Positions 15,799 to 23,469 of a stretch of DNA of 33,393 bases are shown in pieces. The translations under genes and the position numbers were made by a program. The DNA is taken from the IMG/VR virus record IMGVR_UViG_3300020171_000088, positions 1-33,393 of that record. The stretch is one strand, 5' to 3'. The first letter of the stretch is position 1, and every line of letters begins with the position of its first letter. Origin of the DNA: a virus. The notes under the pieces were generated by a model. It ran no database searches. It was not told the DNA's origin and saw nothing but the letters and a program-made list of their open reading frames with translations.

Positions 15799-16917
15799 TT
15801 ATATCCGGTCTAACTCTGCCTTATCATAACCACAATTAATAGTTATAGTAGCACTAGTATCTGTTGCATCCTGAACAGCAGCCCAATTAGCTTCAATCAT
15901 AACCTCATTATCGCCTGTAATAGAATAATCAGTAAGAATAATATTCATTTGAATTGAGAAATAGTTCTTAGTATCAGTACCACCACCTTTCGGTGTTAAT
16001 GTGTCTGCACCAACAGCTGCTCCCCAATAAATAGAAATAGTCTTATCAATTCCACTAATAAAATCAATCAACTGCTTGTTCTTACCTTCTGAAGAGGCAT
16101 CAGACCAAGGTATACGAATCGTTCCAGTCGCTGTCAACGGACCTAAGAAAATATTCTTCACTACGTTGTTGTTATAGAAAGAGAAGTATACATTATTGTT
16201 TAATACCATTGAGAAGCCTTTAGAATCAACAGTCTGACCTGCTATCTTAACAGTAGCATCTTGCCACTTCAAAGGTGTAGTATCATCAAAAGTACTTTTA
16301 AGAACTGTTAACGCTGCACTAGCATCATATTGATCCCATTTAGCAGCAATCATCTCTGCAGAAAGAGTAACTAAACCACCTTCTTCTGCATTAACAGTTA
16401 ATTGATTACAAATAGAACCCTTCATAACTTGGTCAAGGGTCTCAGATGTATCACTCATTACTTTAACAATATAGGTAGTCAAAGTAACATCTGATTGATC
16501 ATAAGGTTTACAAGTTAATACATGAAGAGTAGCATTTGTAGTACCCACAACCTCTGAAGCACCATTATTAGCATCATCAGGTTGGAATAATAAAGATAAG
16601 AATAAAGACAGATTGTAAGCATTAGCTAACATTGGTAAAGTAGCTATAGCCGCTTGAGCTATAACTTGATTATACTCAATAGTTTTGCGTATAGGCTTTC
16701 CATGCGTCAATGCATTTTCTACGGTAGAAGTAGGAGCTTTCAAGTCAGGATGTTCAGTCAATAACATTGTAAATACACCCTTGGCCGTTGAGCCAGTTCC
16801 TCTTATACCTTTGTTTGCAGTAGCATTGAAACCTGGATCAGCTGTTACAGCTAAGGCTAAAGCACTAGTTGTAGTTGAAACTGCATACAAATCTTGCCAA
16901 ACTTGTCTGTTTGCCAT
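15799..16917 (-). CDS. Major tail tube protein
   Basis: A 372-residue protein (MANRQVWQDLYAVSTTTSAL) with a very strong ribosome site (TGGAGGAAT) shared in form with the capsid and decoration genes, as expected for an abundant structural protein. It is beta-rich: GTGSTAKGVFTMLLTEHPDL early, KTIEYNQVIAQAAIATLPML, a middle strand set around GGLVTLSAEMIAAKW, and a C-terminal SITGDNEVMIEANWAA followed by TSATITINCGYDKAEL. This resembles long tail tube proteins carrying an added surface domain. It precedes the chaperone pair and tape measure. I see no tail sheath gene next to it, which argues against a contractile tail. Function from context plus composition. Confidence 0.75.
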   Translation of the reverse strand: MANRQVWQDLYAVSTTTSALALAVTADPGFNATANKGIRGTGSTAKGVFTMLLTEHPDLKAPTSTVENALTHGKPIRKTIEYNQVIAQAAIATLPMLANAYNLSLFLSLLFQPDDANNGASEVVGTTNATLHVLTCKPYDQSDVTLTTYIVKVMSDTSETLDQVMKGSICNQLTVNAEEGGLVTLSAEMIAAKWDQYDASAALTVLKSTFDDTTPLKWQDATVKIAGQTVDSKGFSMVLNNNVYFSFYNNNVVKNIFLGPLTATGTIRIPWSDASSEGKNKQLIDFISGIDKTISIYWGAAVGADTLTPKGGGTDTKNYFSIQMNIILTDYSITGDNEVMIEANWAAVQDATDTSATITINCGYDKAELDRI

Positions 16918-16983
16918 ATTTTTATTCCTCCAAAAATAGTTTAAGTATTATATCATTTATTAATTGAAACATGAACGAATCTT

Positions 16984-17910
16984 CTATGTAAGAGTTTCAA
17001 TGGATTGAGTCGTAAAACTTATGGAAGTACCATACATTACTACATCATCCATATCTATTTGACCATATTCTATTAAAGGATGGTCTATATTAAAAACTCG
17101 TCCACCAAAATATGAATTTGAATATAAAATTTTTATTACTTCATCCGAAATATCTAAATTTTCTAATAAAGCCTCTTCCTTGTCTAACATCTTAGAAATT
17201 ATCAAAATCTTAAATAATCTTTCTGCCTGATCAGCAGAAGTAAACTTTCTCTTTATTTCCTCAAGATCACAGGTAACATATAAAAGAGGATAGACCATAG
17301 ACGGAGTCAATACACCAGACTTGAAGGCTGCTACCTTTTTCAAGATGTTTCCTTTATAAGCTTTCAAGGTATCTTTTATAACTTCCATTAATTCCTTAGA
17401 CTGAGTATTAATCTGATAAGCTTCAATGGTATTAGAGAGATCATAGTAGAACCCCTTACTATAAACATCAATCATAAAACTACCTAATTGAATAAAACCA
17501 TTTTTGAAAGGAATTTGATCATCAAATCTAGCCTCTGCTATTACTAAATCAAAAGCTTTATTTTCTCCAGCCAGATCAGGAAGATAACCTTGTGTCTCAG
17601 AATAAGATAATCTTAGAATAAGTTTAAGAGTATTTATTATACCTAAACATTGATTGAAAGCAGCTTCAGTATCTAATTTATAAGTATAAACATCAAAACG
17701 TATAGTCCGAATAATATCAACCTTCTCTGTACCTATCTCTCTAATCTGTTGAACTACAGGTACAGTCACTATGGCCGGAAAAATTGGTATATTAGTTAAC
17801 ACACCCATTTTTATAGTTTCTATAGATCTTAACCTATCAACTTTTTCTTGCTTTAAGATTCGATCTATATTCTCTAACAACTCACTTGTAGTAGTTATAA
17901 ATTCAGCCAT
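16984..17910 (-). CDS. Neck / tail-terminator candidate
   Basis: A 308-residue protein (MAEFITTTSELLENIDRILK) mixing helices and strands, with no recognised motif. An early segment TVPVVQQIREIGTEKVDIIR leads to RFDVYTYKLDTEAAFNQCLG, which has the look of a tail terminator or minor tail protein that handles one domain per subunit in a ring. Further on are VAAFKSGVLTPSMVYPLLYV and a C-terminal strand VVMYGTSISFTTQS. Position between the connector gene and the tail tube supports a neck or terminator role; this is inference. Its start codon directly abuts a small hairpin (17911-17924) whose loop contains the AGAA-like ribosome contact, so translation may be structure-dependent. Confidence 0.6.
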   Translation of the reverse strand: MAEFITTTSELLENIDRILKQEKVDRLRSIETIKMGVLTNIPIFPAIVTVPVVQQIREIGTEKVDIIRTIRFDVYTYKLDTEAAFNQCLGIINTLKLILRLSYSETQGYLPDLAGENKAFDLVIAEARFDDQIPFKNGFIQLGSFMIDVYSKGFYYDLSNTIEAYQINTQSKELMEVIKDTLKAYKGNILKKVAAFKSGVLTPSMVYPLLYVTCDLEEIKRKFTSADQAERLFKILIISKMLDKEEALLENLDISDEVIKILYSNSYFGGRVFNIDHPLIEYGQIDMDDVVMYGTSISFTTQSIETLT

Positions 17911-17924
17911 CGCTTTCTATAGCG
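17911..17924 (-). promoter_or_regulatory. Hairpin with AUAGAA loop abutting the start codon of the 16984-17910 gene
   Basis: On the coding strand CGCT-ATAGAA-AGCG is followed at once by ATG. The four-base stem encloses the same six-base loop that occurs in two hairpins just upstream (17983-17996 and 17945-17958). The purine-rich loop and 3' arm (AGAAAG) occupy the place of the ribosome site, so the fold would mask or present it. Confidence 0.45.
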
Positions 17925-17931
17925 TTTATTT

Positions 17932-18007
17932 GATTTAAGTAGTACTGATTCTATTCAGCTTATTTAGAAGATTTAAGTAATACCGATTCTATTCGGCATA
18001 TTCAGTA
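17932..18007 (-). repeat. 38-bp tandem repeat with covarying hairpins
   Basis: Two adjacent 38-bp copies (17932-17969 and 17970-18007) agree at 32 of 38 positions by direct comparison. Each holds a hairpin with the identical loop ATAGAA on the coding strand. The stems are CCGA/TCGG in the copy at 17983-17996 and CTGA/TCAG in the copy at 17945-17958: one stem pair has changed C-G to T-A on both sides. The first copy includes the last codons of the 17989-18717 gene, and its TAG stop sits in the hairpin loop. The second copy is intergenic. Either a duplicated 3' end or a kept RNA structure. Confidence 0.75.
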
Positions 18008-18717
18008 ATGTCATGACCCAGAGAGTCAATATTATAAGGTACAGATTCCGGGTCTAAATTAATGGTTATAGGGTCTGCAAGAAGGTAAGCTTGTTTATCT
18101 TTAAGTTGTTCAATCCTATCATTAGCATAACTTCTATATTTCTCAATTACATCTGTACTATTAGGTACTTGAGCAGTCATAATACTATCTAATATTTCTG
18201 CAGCTGCTAGTCTAGAACTTATATTATTAATAAGCGGATCACTAGCAAATAAAGAAATATAAAACTGATCACCTATCTCAAAAGTACCAATCCAAGCCTC
18301 TTTAGGGATCGTAATTACATTAGCTATAATATAATCGTTAGCAGTTGAACCTGCAGTTAATACCCCACTAATATCACCTGTTACAGTAAAAGCATTAACT
18401 GCTGGAGCAACAGGAGTTATAAATTTTAATGTCAATACTTCGGTAATTGCAAACTTCTCTATTGTAAGAATAGGAGATATATAAGATTCATTATTATCAT
18501 TCTCTCCATCACTTATAGGAGGCTTATACCAAGGTGTAGTCAATAATGTACTATAAACATTCCGCAGTTGACTCTTTATTTCGTTATCGACACCTTTTAT
18601 AGCCTGAAGAATTTGGGATTTATTTACTACTGCAAAACTAACGGTAGATTTGTCCCACAAACCAGGTACTAACTGGATTACATCCAACCAAGTACTGAAT
18701 AATTCAAGTTTAGCCAC
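17989..18717 (-). CDS. Head-tail connector / head completion candidate
   Basis: A 242-residue protein starting at GTG 18717 (MAKLELFSTWLDVIQLVPGL) with GAGGG a few bases upstream. It is the first gene after the capsid protein and its hairpin, where head-tail adaptor proteins are encoded. N-terminal and C-terminal parts are helical (ILQAIKGVDNEIKSQLRNVY; SSRLAAAEILDSIMTAQVPN then DVIEKYRSYANDRIEQLKDK), as in gp6-like adaptors, with a beta-rich insert between (ILTIEKFAITEVLTLKFITP, AVNAFTVTGDISGVLTAGST). The helical parts fit an adaptor and the insert may be a surface domain. Based on position and secondary-structure impression; no diagnostic residue. Its 3' end belongs to the tandem hairpin repeat. 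Confidence 0.6.
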   Translation of the reverse strand: MAKLELFSTWLDVIQLVPGLWDKSTVSFAVVNKSQILQAIKGVDNEIKSQLRNVYSTLLTTPWYKPPISDGENDNNESYISPILTIEKFAITEVLTLKFITPVAPAVNAFTVTGDISGVLTAGSTANDYIIANVITIPKEAWIGTFEIGDQFYISLFASDPLINNISSRLAAAEILDSIMTAQVPNSTDVIEKYRSYANDRIEQLKDKQAYLLADPITINLDPESVPYNIDSLGHDITEYAE

Positions 18718-18734
18718 GAAACCCTCAATATCTT

Positions 18735-18768
18735 AAACTACTGGATAATTTCAACTATCCAGTAGTTT
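18735..18768. terminator. Perfect 13-bp inverted repeat after the major capsid gene
   Basis: AAACTACTGGATA (18735-18747), an 8-base loop, and TATCCAGTAGTTT (18756-18768) form a perfect 13-bp stem in the gap between the capsid gene stop (18792) and the next start (18717). On the transcribed (minus) strand the stem is followed by AAGATATTG, without a T tract beyond the TTT that closes the stem; on the plus strand a T-rich tail follows. It could be a partial terminator or an mRNA 3'-end stabiliser that sets capsid expression above the downstream genes. Confidence 0.6.
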
Positions 18769-18791
18769 GTTTATTTCTTCACCAAATTAGG

Positions 18792-19988
18792 TTATGCAGT
18801 GTTCTTTACAATATAGCGATAATCTTTATGTCCACAACCACCATGATAGTTGAAGCGATACCGCATTACTATTTGGTTAGTAAAAGCTGACTCACTATCT
18901 GCAGTCTGAACAGCAGTAGCAGGTTTAAATACCCATAACCAAACAAGCTGTTTGCGGAAATCTCCAACAAACCATGAAGAATCACTTGTAAGATACCGAC
19001 TAGTATACTTCTCGTAATCTTGCATACCCTGAGGACCATAAGGATTGGCAGTATTAATATTTAACAAATCAGTTGATCCTTTTGCAAGGGTCTGAGCTGT
19101 ATTTGTAATCAACCATAGTCTAGTTCTCAAAGCTGAAGGTACTAGAATACCAGTAGGTGTAATTTCAATTGCATCACCGGCTTCATCTACCATTGCATCA
19201 AACAACTGAAGGGCTGCATCAATATCTGTCCAATCAACCATAGTATTAGAAGTAACTAAGTTTGGATTTAATTGACCATCAATAGTAGCGTGGGTAGTAG
19301 CATTGTAAACTGTAGCAAACTGTTTTGCTGCACCCTTGTAAATAAATGCTTTTGAAGCACTTGCCTTTTCCTTAAAAGCAGTTCTAGGAGATACTTCCAA
19401 AGTTTGAATTATCATCTTTGCGCGATGTTGACCACCTTTTTCGCCAATATCTTTCGCTCGACTTAAAAGTTGTCCAGTTCTGTCATCAAAGATTGCTTCA
19501 CGGGTTAAGGATATGATTCGACCAAAGTCACCCATGATCACTCCATAGTCCTTTTCTCCGAAGAAGGTCTCTTCGTATGCCATACCTTCTGGTCTATACT
19601 CCAGACCCTCACCAGCTGTAAATCCAGCCATAGTATCAGTGGTAGTTCTAGAAGCATTGTCTTCGGTTACTAGATTAGCTGCATCACCTACTGCCAAATT
19701 ATAAGCATCAAGAATACTCTTGTTAATTATAACTTTACTAATTGTAGGAAATGCACTAGTCACAATAGCCTCAACTAACTGAGTTGCCTCAGCAGTACGA
19801 CTAAATCTACCTTCTGGGTCTACCAATTCCTCAAAAAGGGTAAAGATACTAAAATCTTCCGGTTTTAGTTTCTTTTCTTCTAAGAGGGTTGTGATATGCT
19901 CAGAGGCCTTCAAAAAGCCTAACTGTTTATTATCTCCAGATTCTTGAAGATGTTGATCTACTAATGTTCGTAATGTTCCTTTACGCAT
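18792..19988 (-). CDS. Major capsid protein (HK97 fold)
   Basis: A 398-residue protein (MRKGTLRTLVDQHLQESGDN) with a strong ribosome site (TGGAGGAATAA) upstream. Features fit a major capsid protein: acidic/helical N-terminal arm, LVDPEGRFSRTAEATQLVEA, the extended loop region KDYGVIMGDFGRIISLTREA, IDAALQLFDAMVDEAGDAIE in the P/A domain, and the C-terminal block SSWFVGDFRKQLVWLWVFKP followed by QIVMRYRFNYHGGCGHKDYR. This last RYRFNYHGGCG-type ending recurs in long-tailed phage capsid proteins of the Mu gpT-like sort. It sits directly after protease/scaffold and decoration genes and before the connector genes. Strong expression is expected from the ribosome site and the hairpin downstream. Confidence 0.88.
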   Translation of the reverse strand: MRKGTLRTLVDQHLQESGDNKQLGFLKASEHITTLLEEKKLKPEDFSIFTLFEELVDPEGRFSRTAEATQLVEAIVTSAFPTISKVIINKSILDAYNLAVGDAANLVTEDNASRTTTDTMAGFTAGEGLEYRPEGMAYEETFFGEKDYGVIMGDFGRIISLTREAIFDDRTGQLLSRAKDIGEKGGQHRAKMIIQTLEVSPRTAFKEKASASKAFIYKGAAKQFATVYNATTHATIDGQLNPNLVTSNTMVDWTDIDAALQLFDAMVDEAGDAIEITPTGILVPSALRTRLWLITNTAQTLAKGSTDLLNINTANPYGPQGMQDYEKYTSRYLTSDSSWFVGDFRKQLVWLWVFKPATAVQTADSESAFTNQIVMRYRFNYHGGCGHKDYRYIVKNTA

Positions 19989-20015
19989 GTGTTTTTTATT
20001 CCTCCAAATTTTAGG

Positions 20016-20447
20016 TTATGCCTTTACATTGAACAGTTTGTCCAATGCAACGACGTCTATTAAACATCTCAATCGAGTTACAGAATCTAACTCCGTATCC
20101 TCAAATGCAAATGCTATAGTGTTATCAGTATCCTTTTGTAAGGAACCGGTTGAAGTATTGAAAGAGAGAGGATCTCCCGAACAATAAGAACCAGACTCTA
20201 CAGGAGCATCAACGATACATTTCTGAATTACCAGAATCTTACCATCACCTGAGGCAGCTGCATGATCATCCTCAGAAATACCTACAAAAGTAGCATCCTC
20301 AGCTTCTAAATCCATCAATACAGCTTTGTTACCTTCGTAACTGATAGCATGACCTTTCTCAACTGCCGTTGCCGAAGCAATAGGAACCATTACTCGGTCC
20401 AGCTTACCATCACTGTATTTTACTATTTTAACTTTAAGGTTTGCCAT
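20016..20447 (-). CDS. Capsid decoration / head stabilisation protein (DUF2190-like)
   Basis: A 143-residue protein, MANLKVKIVKYSDGKLDRVM, with strong TGGAGG upstream. It is short and beta-rich: PIASATAVEKGHAISYEGNK and DATFVGISEDDHAAASGDGK recall decoration proteins in which an ...KGd.v.....A..... FvGia.... pattern leads into a small barrel, then KILVIQKCIVDAPVESGSYC and a C-terminal hydrophobic RLRCLIDVVALDKLF. It lies between the protease-scaffold gene and the major capsid gene, the normal place for a head decoration or stabilising protein. Expected to bind the outside of the mature capsid; not proven from sequence. Confidence 0.75.
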   Translation of the reverse strand: MANLKVKIVKYSDGKLDRVMVPIASATAVEKGHAISYEGNKAVLMDLEAEDATFVGISEDDHAAASGDGKILVIQKCIVDAPVESGSYCSGDPLSFNTSTGSLQKDTDNTIAFAFEDTELDSVTRLRCLIDVVALDKLFNVKA

Positions 20448-20494
20448 AAATTAAATTTAACCTCCAAAAATGTGTTAATTGTTATTGTTTATTG

Positions 20495-21022
20495 TTAATT
20501 ACGTAAAGCTTTAATACCTGAAACAAGTTCATCATCAGTCAATTTTACAGGAGTAGTACCTTCTGCTCCCTTAGCACGAAGCCCTTGACCAGTGATAGCA
20601 GGTGTTACAGTAGAAATTAAATCTTCACGTTCTTTGATATAGACATCAACCATTTCTGGTTTGTCTATACATCCGATTAATAAGTTCTTAAACGGCTCAG
20701 TAATATGACGTTCTTGAAGTATAGGTTTTTCCTTCTTCAGGGATTCAGAAATTTTCTGATTAACTGTAGCTAACCATAAAGCTTCTTTTTCCTTTACTTC
20801 TTTTTCGTCAAGTTTCTTCTTCAGTTCAAGAACAGTCTTTTCAGACTCTGTTAATTTAGAAGAGATATCTATTTCTTTTGCCCCTAATTTCTCCTTTTCA
20901 GCCTTTAAAACTTTAACTTCATTTTCTAATAAGATATTAGAGTCAGTTAATGTTTTTAAATTCTCCTGGATAATAGCAGCGACAATTTCAGGATTCTCTT
21001 TCTTTAATAATTCTAATGTCAT
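20495..21022 (-). CDS. Nested scaffold protein from internal start
   Basis: Within the protease-scaffold frame, ATG 21022 (MTLELLKKENPEIVAAIIQE) is preceded by TGGAGG eight bases upstream, the same strong site used for the tube, capsid and decoration genes. It would yield a 175-residue protein with only the coiled coil and C-terminal domain. Family precedent: lambda Nu3 scaffold is made from an internal start inside the C protease gene. The stoichiometric need for free scaffold and the quality of the ribosome site make this likely, though not demonstrated. Confidence 0.7.
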   Translation of the reverse strand: MTLELLKKENPEIVAAIIQENLKTLTDSNILLENEVKVLKAEKEKLGAKEIDISSKLTESEKTVLELKKKLDEKEVKEKEALWLATVNQKISESLKKEKPILQERHITEPFKNLLIGCIDKPEMVDVYIKEREDLISTVTPAITGQGLRAKGAEGTTPVKLTDDELVSGIKALRN

Positions 21023-21679
21023 AGAATATTCCTCCAGATTATTTTGTTTATTATATTTTTCTGCCTGTGAAAGTAAGGCAGTTTTTACTAAAAGTTCTAG
21101 TAAACCTTGTGGATCCGTAGAAGCAGCAACTCTATCAATTCCTCCACCTGCTGCAGCATAAGTAACGAAATCAATTGAATTCAATCCAATCCAATCTTCA
21201 ATTATTTTAACTTTCTCTTTAGTACCATTTGGACCATCTCTTTCTTCTTCCTTAGCTTTTACCATTGCATCAATACTAACACCTACATCTGATGGATTAT
21301 CTTTCATTGCTTCATGAAGCCAAGCAGTACTAGGATTAGGAGTCATTCTTATTTTAGCCTTTACTGATTCTGTTTTCTGATCATACCAAGGTTCATCAAC
21401 AGTAGCTGCCCACTCTTTTAAAGACCTTCCTAACCCAAACATTGAAGCCCAAACATCATGATCCATACACATCTTAGGTTTAACTTTAATATGAGGAGGT
21501 AGTTTTTCAAGTACAGCAGGACTATAATAATTCTTATTCTTACTCATCCCCGGTTTAATAACAGTAATAGTAGCCCTCTTTATAGAAGGTTTACCATCCT
21601 TACCTTCTTCAATTTGGATATCAGTAATATCCTCTGGTGAAAAGGTAAGTTCTTCATGGATTTTTTGTTCTTTTATCAT
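20495..21679 (-). CDS. Prohead protease fused to scaffold
   Basis: 394 residues. N-terminal ~190 residues form a prohead serine protease: KRATITVIKPGMSKNKNYYS, then PKMCMDHDVWASMFGLGRSL with His74 as likely catalytic histidine, and SDVGVSIDAMV with Ser135 as likely nucleophile, followed by GLNSIDFVTYAAAGGGIDRV. Residues ~220-330 are a long charged coiled coil (LENEVKVLKAEKEKLGAKEI, VLELKKKLDEKEVKEKEALW), the scaffold, ending in a small C-terminal region (TDDELVSGIKALRN) that could bind the capsid protein. The protease would cut scaffold and possibly capsid after prohead assembly. An internal, strongly initiated ATG at 21022 gives scaffold alone (separate entry). The gene follows a 168-bp gap, the longest non-coding stretch in the window. 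Confidence 0.85.
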   Translation of the reverse strand: MIKEQKIHEELTFSPEDITDIQIEEGKDGKPSIKRATITVIKPGMSKNKNYYSPAVLEKLPPHIKVKPKMCMDHDVWASMFGLGRSLKEWAATVDEPWYDQKTESVKAKIRMTPNPSTAWLHEAMKDNPSDVGVSIDAMVKAKEEERDGPNGTKEKVKIIEDWIGLNSIDFVTYAAAGGGIDRVAASTDPQGLLELLVKTALLSQAEKYNKQNNLEEYSMTLELLKKENPEIVAAIIQENLKTLTDSNILLENEVKVLKAEKEKLGAKEIDISSKLTESEKTVLELKKKLDEKEVKEKEALWLATVNQKISESLKKEKPILQERHITEPFKNLLIGCIDKPEMVDVYIKEREDLISTVTPAITGQGLRAKGAEGTTPVKLTDDELVSGIKALRN

Positions 21680-21847
21680 AAATCAACCTTTTTTATAAAT
21701 AAAACAGCCCACTTAGAACCTAAAAATATAAGTATTAAGTAGGCCGAATTTAATATTCTAATCCTTGCTTATTAAAGATAACCTTGATGGTATACTAGAG
21801 TATATATCCTGAACACATAAAAACTAACTTTATTCGAATTCCAATAG
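21680..21847 (-). other. 168-bp intergenic gap upstream of the protease-scaffold gene
   Basis: The largest gap without a gene. It holds a ribosome site (AAAAAGG) for the 21679 start and a six-base inverted repeat TATACT-AG-AGTATA at 21791-21804. I find no convincing promoter by either a sigma-70 or a Bacteroidota (TTG / TAnnTTTG) pattern, no small ORF with a good start, and no T-tailed hairpin. A promoter for the capsid genes would be logical here, but the sequence does not show one plainly. Confidence 0.4.
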
Positions 21848-22105
21848 TTACACAGGTGGATCATTAAAAAGTTCTTTTAATTTATGTGTAACTTCAACCT
21901 CTTTAGCATCCTGACAAGAAGTCCCCAATATCTTCATCAAGACACTCCCGTAGTAGTTACCCTGATTAAACTTTCTTAACAGGAATAAAACATTCATCCA
22001 GAAAGGAGTACCTTGTCCATATTGATTTATTCCAAAGGACTTCCTTAATTCCTTAATAATTATGTCTTCTATCTGCTCCTGTTCCTGAGGTGTATAAGTT
22101 TTCAA
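21848..22105 (-). CDS. Hypothetical protein
   Basis: An 85-residue protein starting at TTG 22105 (MKTYTPQEQEQIEDIIIKEL). An in-frame stop lies two codons upstream, so no ATG is available, and AAAGGG stands seven bases before the TTG. It is mostly helical with a hydrophobic middle (TPFWMNVLFLLRKFNQGNYY) and a cysteine near the C-terminal half (ILGTSCQDAKEVEVTH). No family recognised. It lies between the small HNH protein and the protease-scaffold gene, in the head module, with only 11 bases to the HNH gene stop. A head-assembly accessory is possible by position only. Confidence 0.6.
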   Translation of the reverse strand: MKTYTPQEQEQIEDIIIKELRKSFGINQYGQGTPFWMNVLFLLRKFNQGNYYGSVLMKILGTSCQDAKEVEVTHKLKELFNDPPV

Positions 22106-22116
22106 AATCTAACCCT

Positions 22117-22440
22117 TTATCGCTTTTTACCTTTGACCACTCCCCTGCGGTTATGTAATTTATTATGTTTGCTAGCAGGAATCAATTTAGTTTTTGACTT
22201 AGCACTATAGTGTTTTGGGCCACGTTTATCCAAGTGGTGGACAATTTTTTTATCACCTGGTTTTTTTCCTGCTTTTCGCCGATAATAATCGACACTTGTT
22301 CCACCGCGCCACCGTCCATTATTCTTCCCCAATCGCATTTTAGATTTCATCTTCCCAATTTCCATGACTCTAATAGATCGAGAAGCAATAACTTCCTTCT
22401 TGCTAGGAGGATTTATTACAACAATAATTTCTTCATTCAT
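22117..22440 (-). CDS. Small HNH-motif protein
   Basis: A 107-residue, very basic protein (MNEEIIVVINPPSKKEVIAS) with GAGGAA upstream of ATG 22440. The C-terminal half carries an HNH-like block: KIVHHLDKRGPKHYS with a His pair, then TKLIPASKHNKLHNRRG, and a GKNNGRWRGG stretch before it that often precedes HNH modules of phage genes. The typical central Asn of the motif is not clear (the stretch between the His elements is short), so activity is uncertain. Small HNH proteins near terminase/portal genes are required for packaging in several phages (e.g. HK97 gp74); alternatively it is a degraded homing endonuclease. Confidence 0.6.
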   Translation of the reverse strand: MNEEIIVVINPPSKKEVIASRSIRVMEIGKMKSKMRLGKNNGRWRGGTSVDYYRRKAGKKPGDKKIVHHLDKRGPKHYSAKSKTKLIPASKHNKLHNRRGVVKGKKR

Positions 22441-22446
22441 GACACT

Positions 22447-23469
22447 CTATTCCTCAATGATGTTTAATTGATAGTCCCTAACTGGTTCACCTTCAACTAC
22501 TCGTTTTATATTCTCATACCAAGTCTTGTAATTTTTATTCATATTAAATTCTCTCAATACCCTCTCCTTAGCTTTATTTGCTATTTCCTCTAATAAGGTA
22601 GCATTATCAATTACTTCAGCAATAATCTCTACCCACTGTTTAGGATTATTAGCAATAAAACCGTCTTCCCTATTTTTAATACACTTATAAGGACCAACAT
22701 CACTTGCTAAAGTAGGAGTACCCATCATAGAATATTCTAACCATTTAATATTACTTTTGGAATCATTAAAATCGTGTCCTATTAATGGAGCAAGACCTAA
22801 ATCAAAATCTTGAGAAGCTAATACTGAATAATAACTTTCAAAACGTACAGGTCTAGTAAATAACTGACCTTTATATTGTGCTCCAAAGAATTTGAATAAA
22901 ACCTTATCACTATCTTTAAGTAATTCTATCACATCTCTAATAATTCCTATATCCTTATCATGAGTATTAGAGCCCGCCCAACCTATTACAAACTTTTTAT
23001 TATTCTTAGGCCTTCGAACAATACTAAAATCTTCAGGAAGAATAGAATTAGGATGAACTGCTATATTAGAATTATATCCAGAATATTTTTCCTTTAATAC
23101 AAGAGTACTAACAAACATTGCATCCGCAAGTCTAAAAGCCTCAACAATACACCTCTTCATTTCTAATGTTATCCCCTTAGATGCAGGATTAGATAATGGA
23201 ACATTTAGAATATCATCATCCAAATCCACAACTATTTTTATACCTTTCTTTTTAGCAGCAGTCATTATAGCTATTATTTCTTTTTTAAATATCCTTTGAA
23301 ACATTAAAACATCAGCCAAAGGGATAACTCTAACATCTATTTCATGATCTAATAATAAATCAAACTCTTCCTTCTTATATTTAGACAACATAATAAGTGG
23401 CAGATACATCCGATAATAATAACTCCCAGCCATATCACTGTGATATGCCTGTATGTGAATTTTTTTCAT
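22447..23469 (-). CDS. GT-B glycosyltransferase (GT4-like)
   Basis: A 340-residue protein beginning MKKIHIQAYHSDMAGSYYYR. It shows the two-domain GT-B layout: an N-terminal half with YYRMYLPLIMLSKY and VDLDDDILNVP, a linker VHPNSILPEDF, then the second Rossmann half starting KKFVIGWAGSNTHDKDI (the nucleotide-sugar binding GWaGs) and the conserved acceptor/donor block SKSNIKWLEYSMMGTPTLAS followed by DVGPYK. Known for the family: transfers sugar from an activated nucleotide donor. Embedded between portal and HNH/head genes with an ATGA overlap to the preceding small ORF, so it is expressed with structural genes. Likely targets are virion proteins or host surface glycans; that is inference. Confidence 0.85.
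   Translation of the reverse strand: MKKIHIQAYHSDMAGSYYYRMYLPLIMLSKYKKEEFDLLLDHEIDVRVIPLADVLMFQRIFKKEIIAIMTAAKKKGIKIVVDLDDDILNVPLSNPASKGITLEMKRCIVEAFRLADAMFVSTLVLKEKYSGYNSNIAVHPNSILPEDFSIVRRPKNNKKFVIGWAGSNTHDKDIGIIRDVIELLKDSDKVLFKFFGAQYKGQLFTRPVRFESYYSVLASQDFDLGLAPLIGHDFNDSKSNIKWLEYSMMGTPTLASDVGPYKCIKNREDGFIANNPKQWVEIIAEVIDNATLLEEIANKAKERVLREFNMNKNYKTWYENIKRVVEGEPVRDYQLNIIEE

Noticed and set aside
16963-17001. Inverted repeat ATTGAAAC/GTTTCAAT at the end of the 16984-17910 gene
   Set aside because: Eight-base arms with a 23-base loop and no T tract; such pairs are expected by chance in AT-rich DNA and half of it is coding.
15799-18717. Myovirus (contractile tail) reading
   Set aside because: No sheath-like gene lies next to the tube gene, and the neighbours are connector, terminator and chaperone types. 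The Mu gpG-like gene alone is not enough evidence.
21791-21804. TATACT-AG-AGTATA as an operator or promoter
   Set aside because: A six-base arm in AT-rich DNA is weak evidence, and no promoter elements at proper spacing accompany it.
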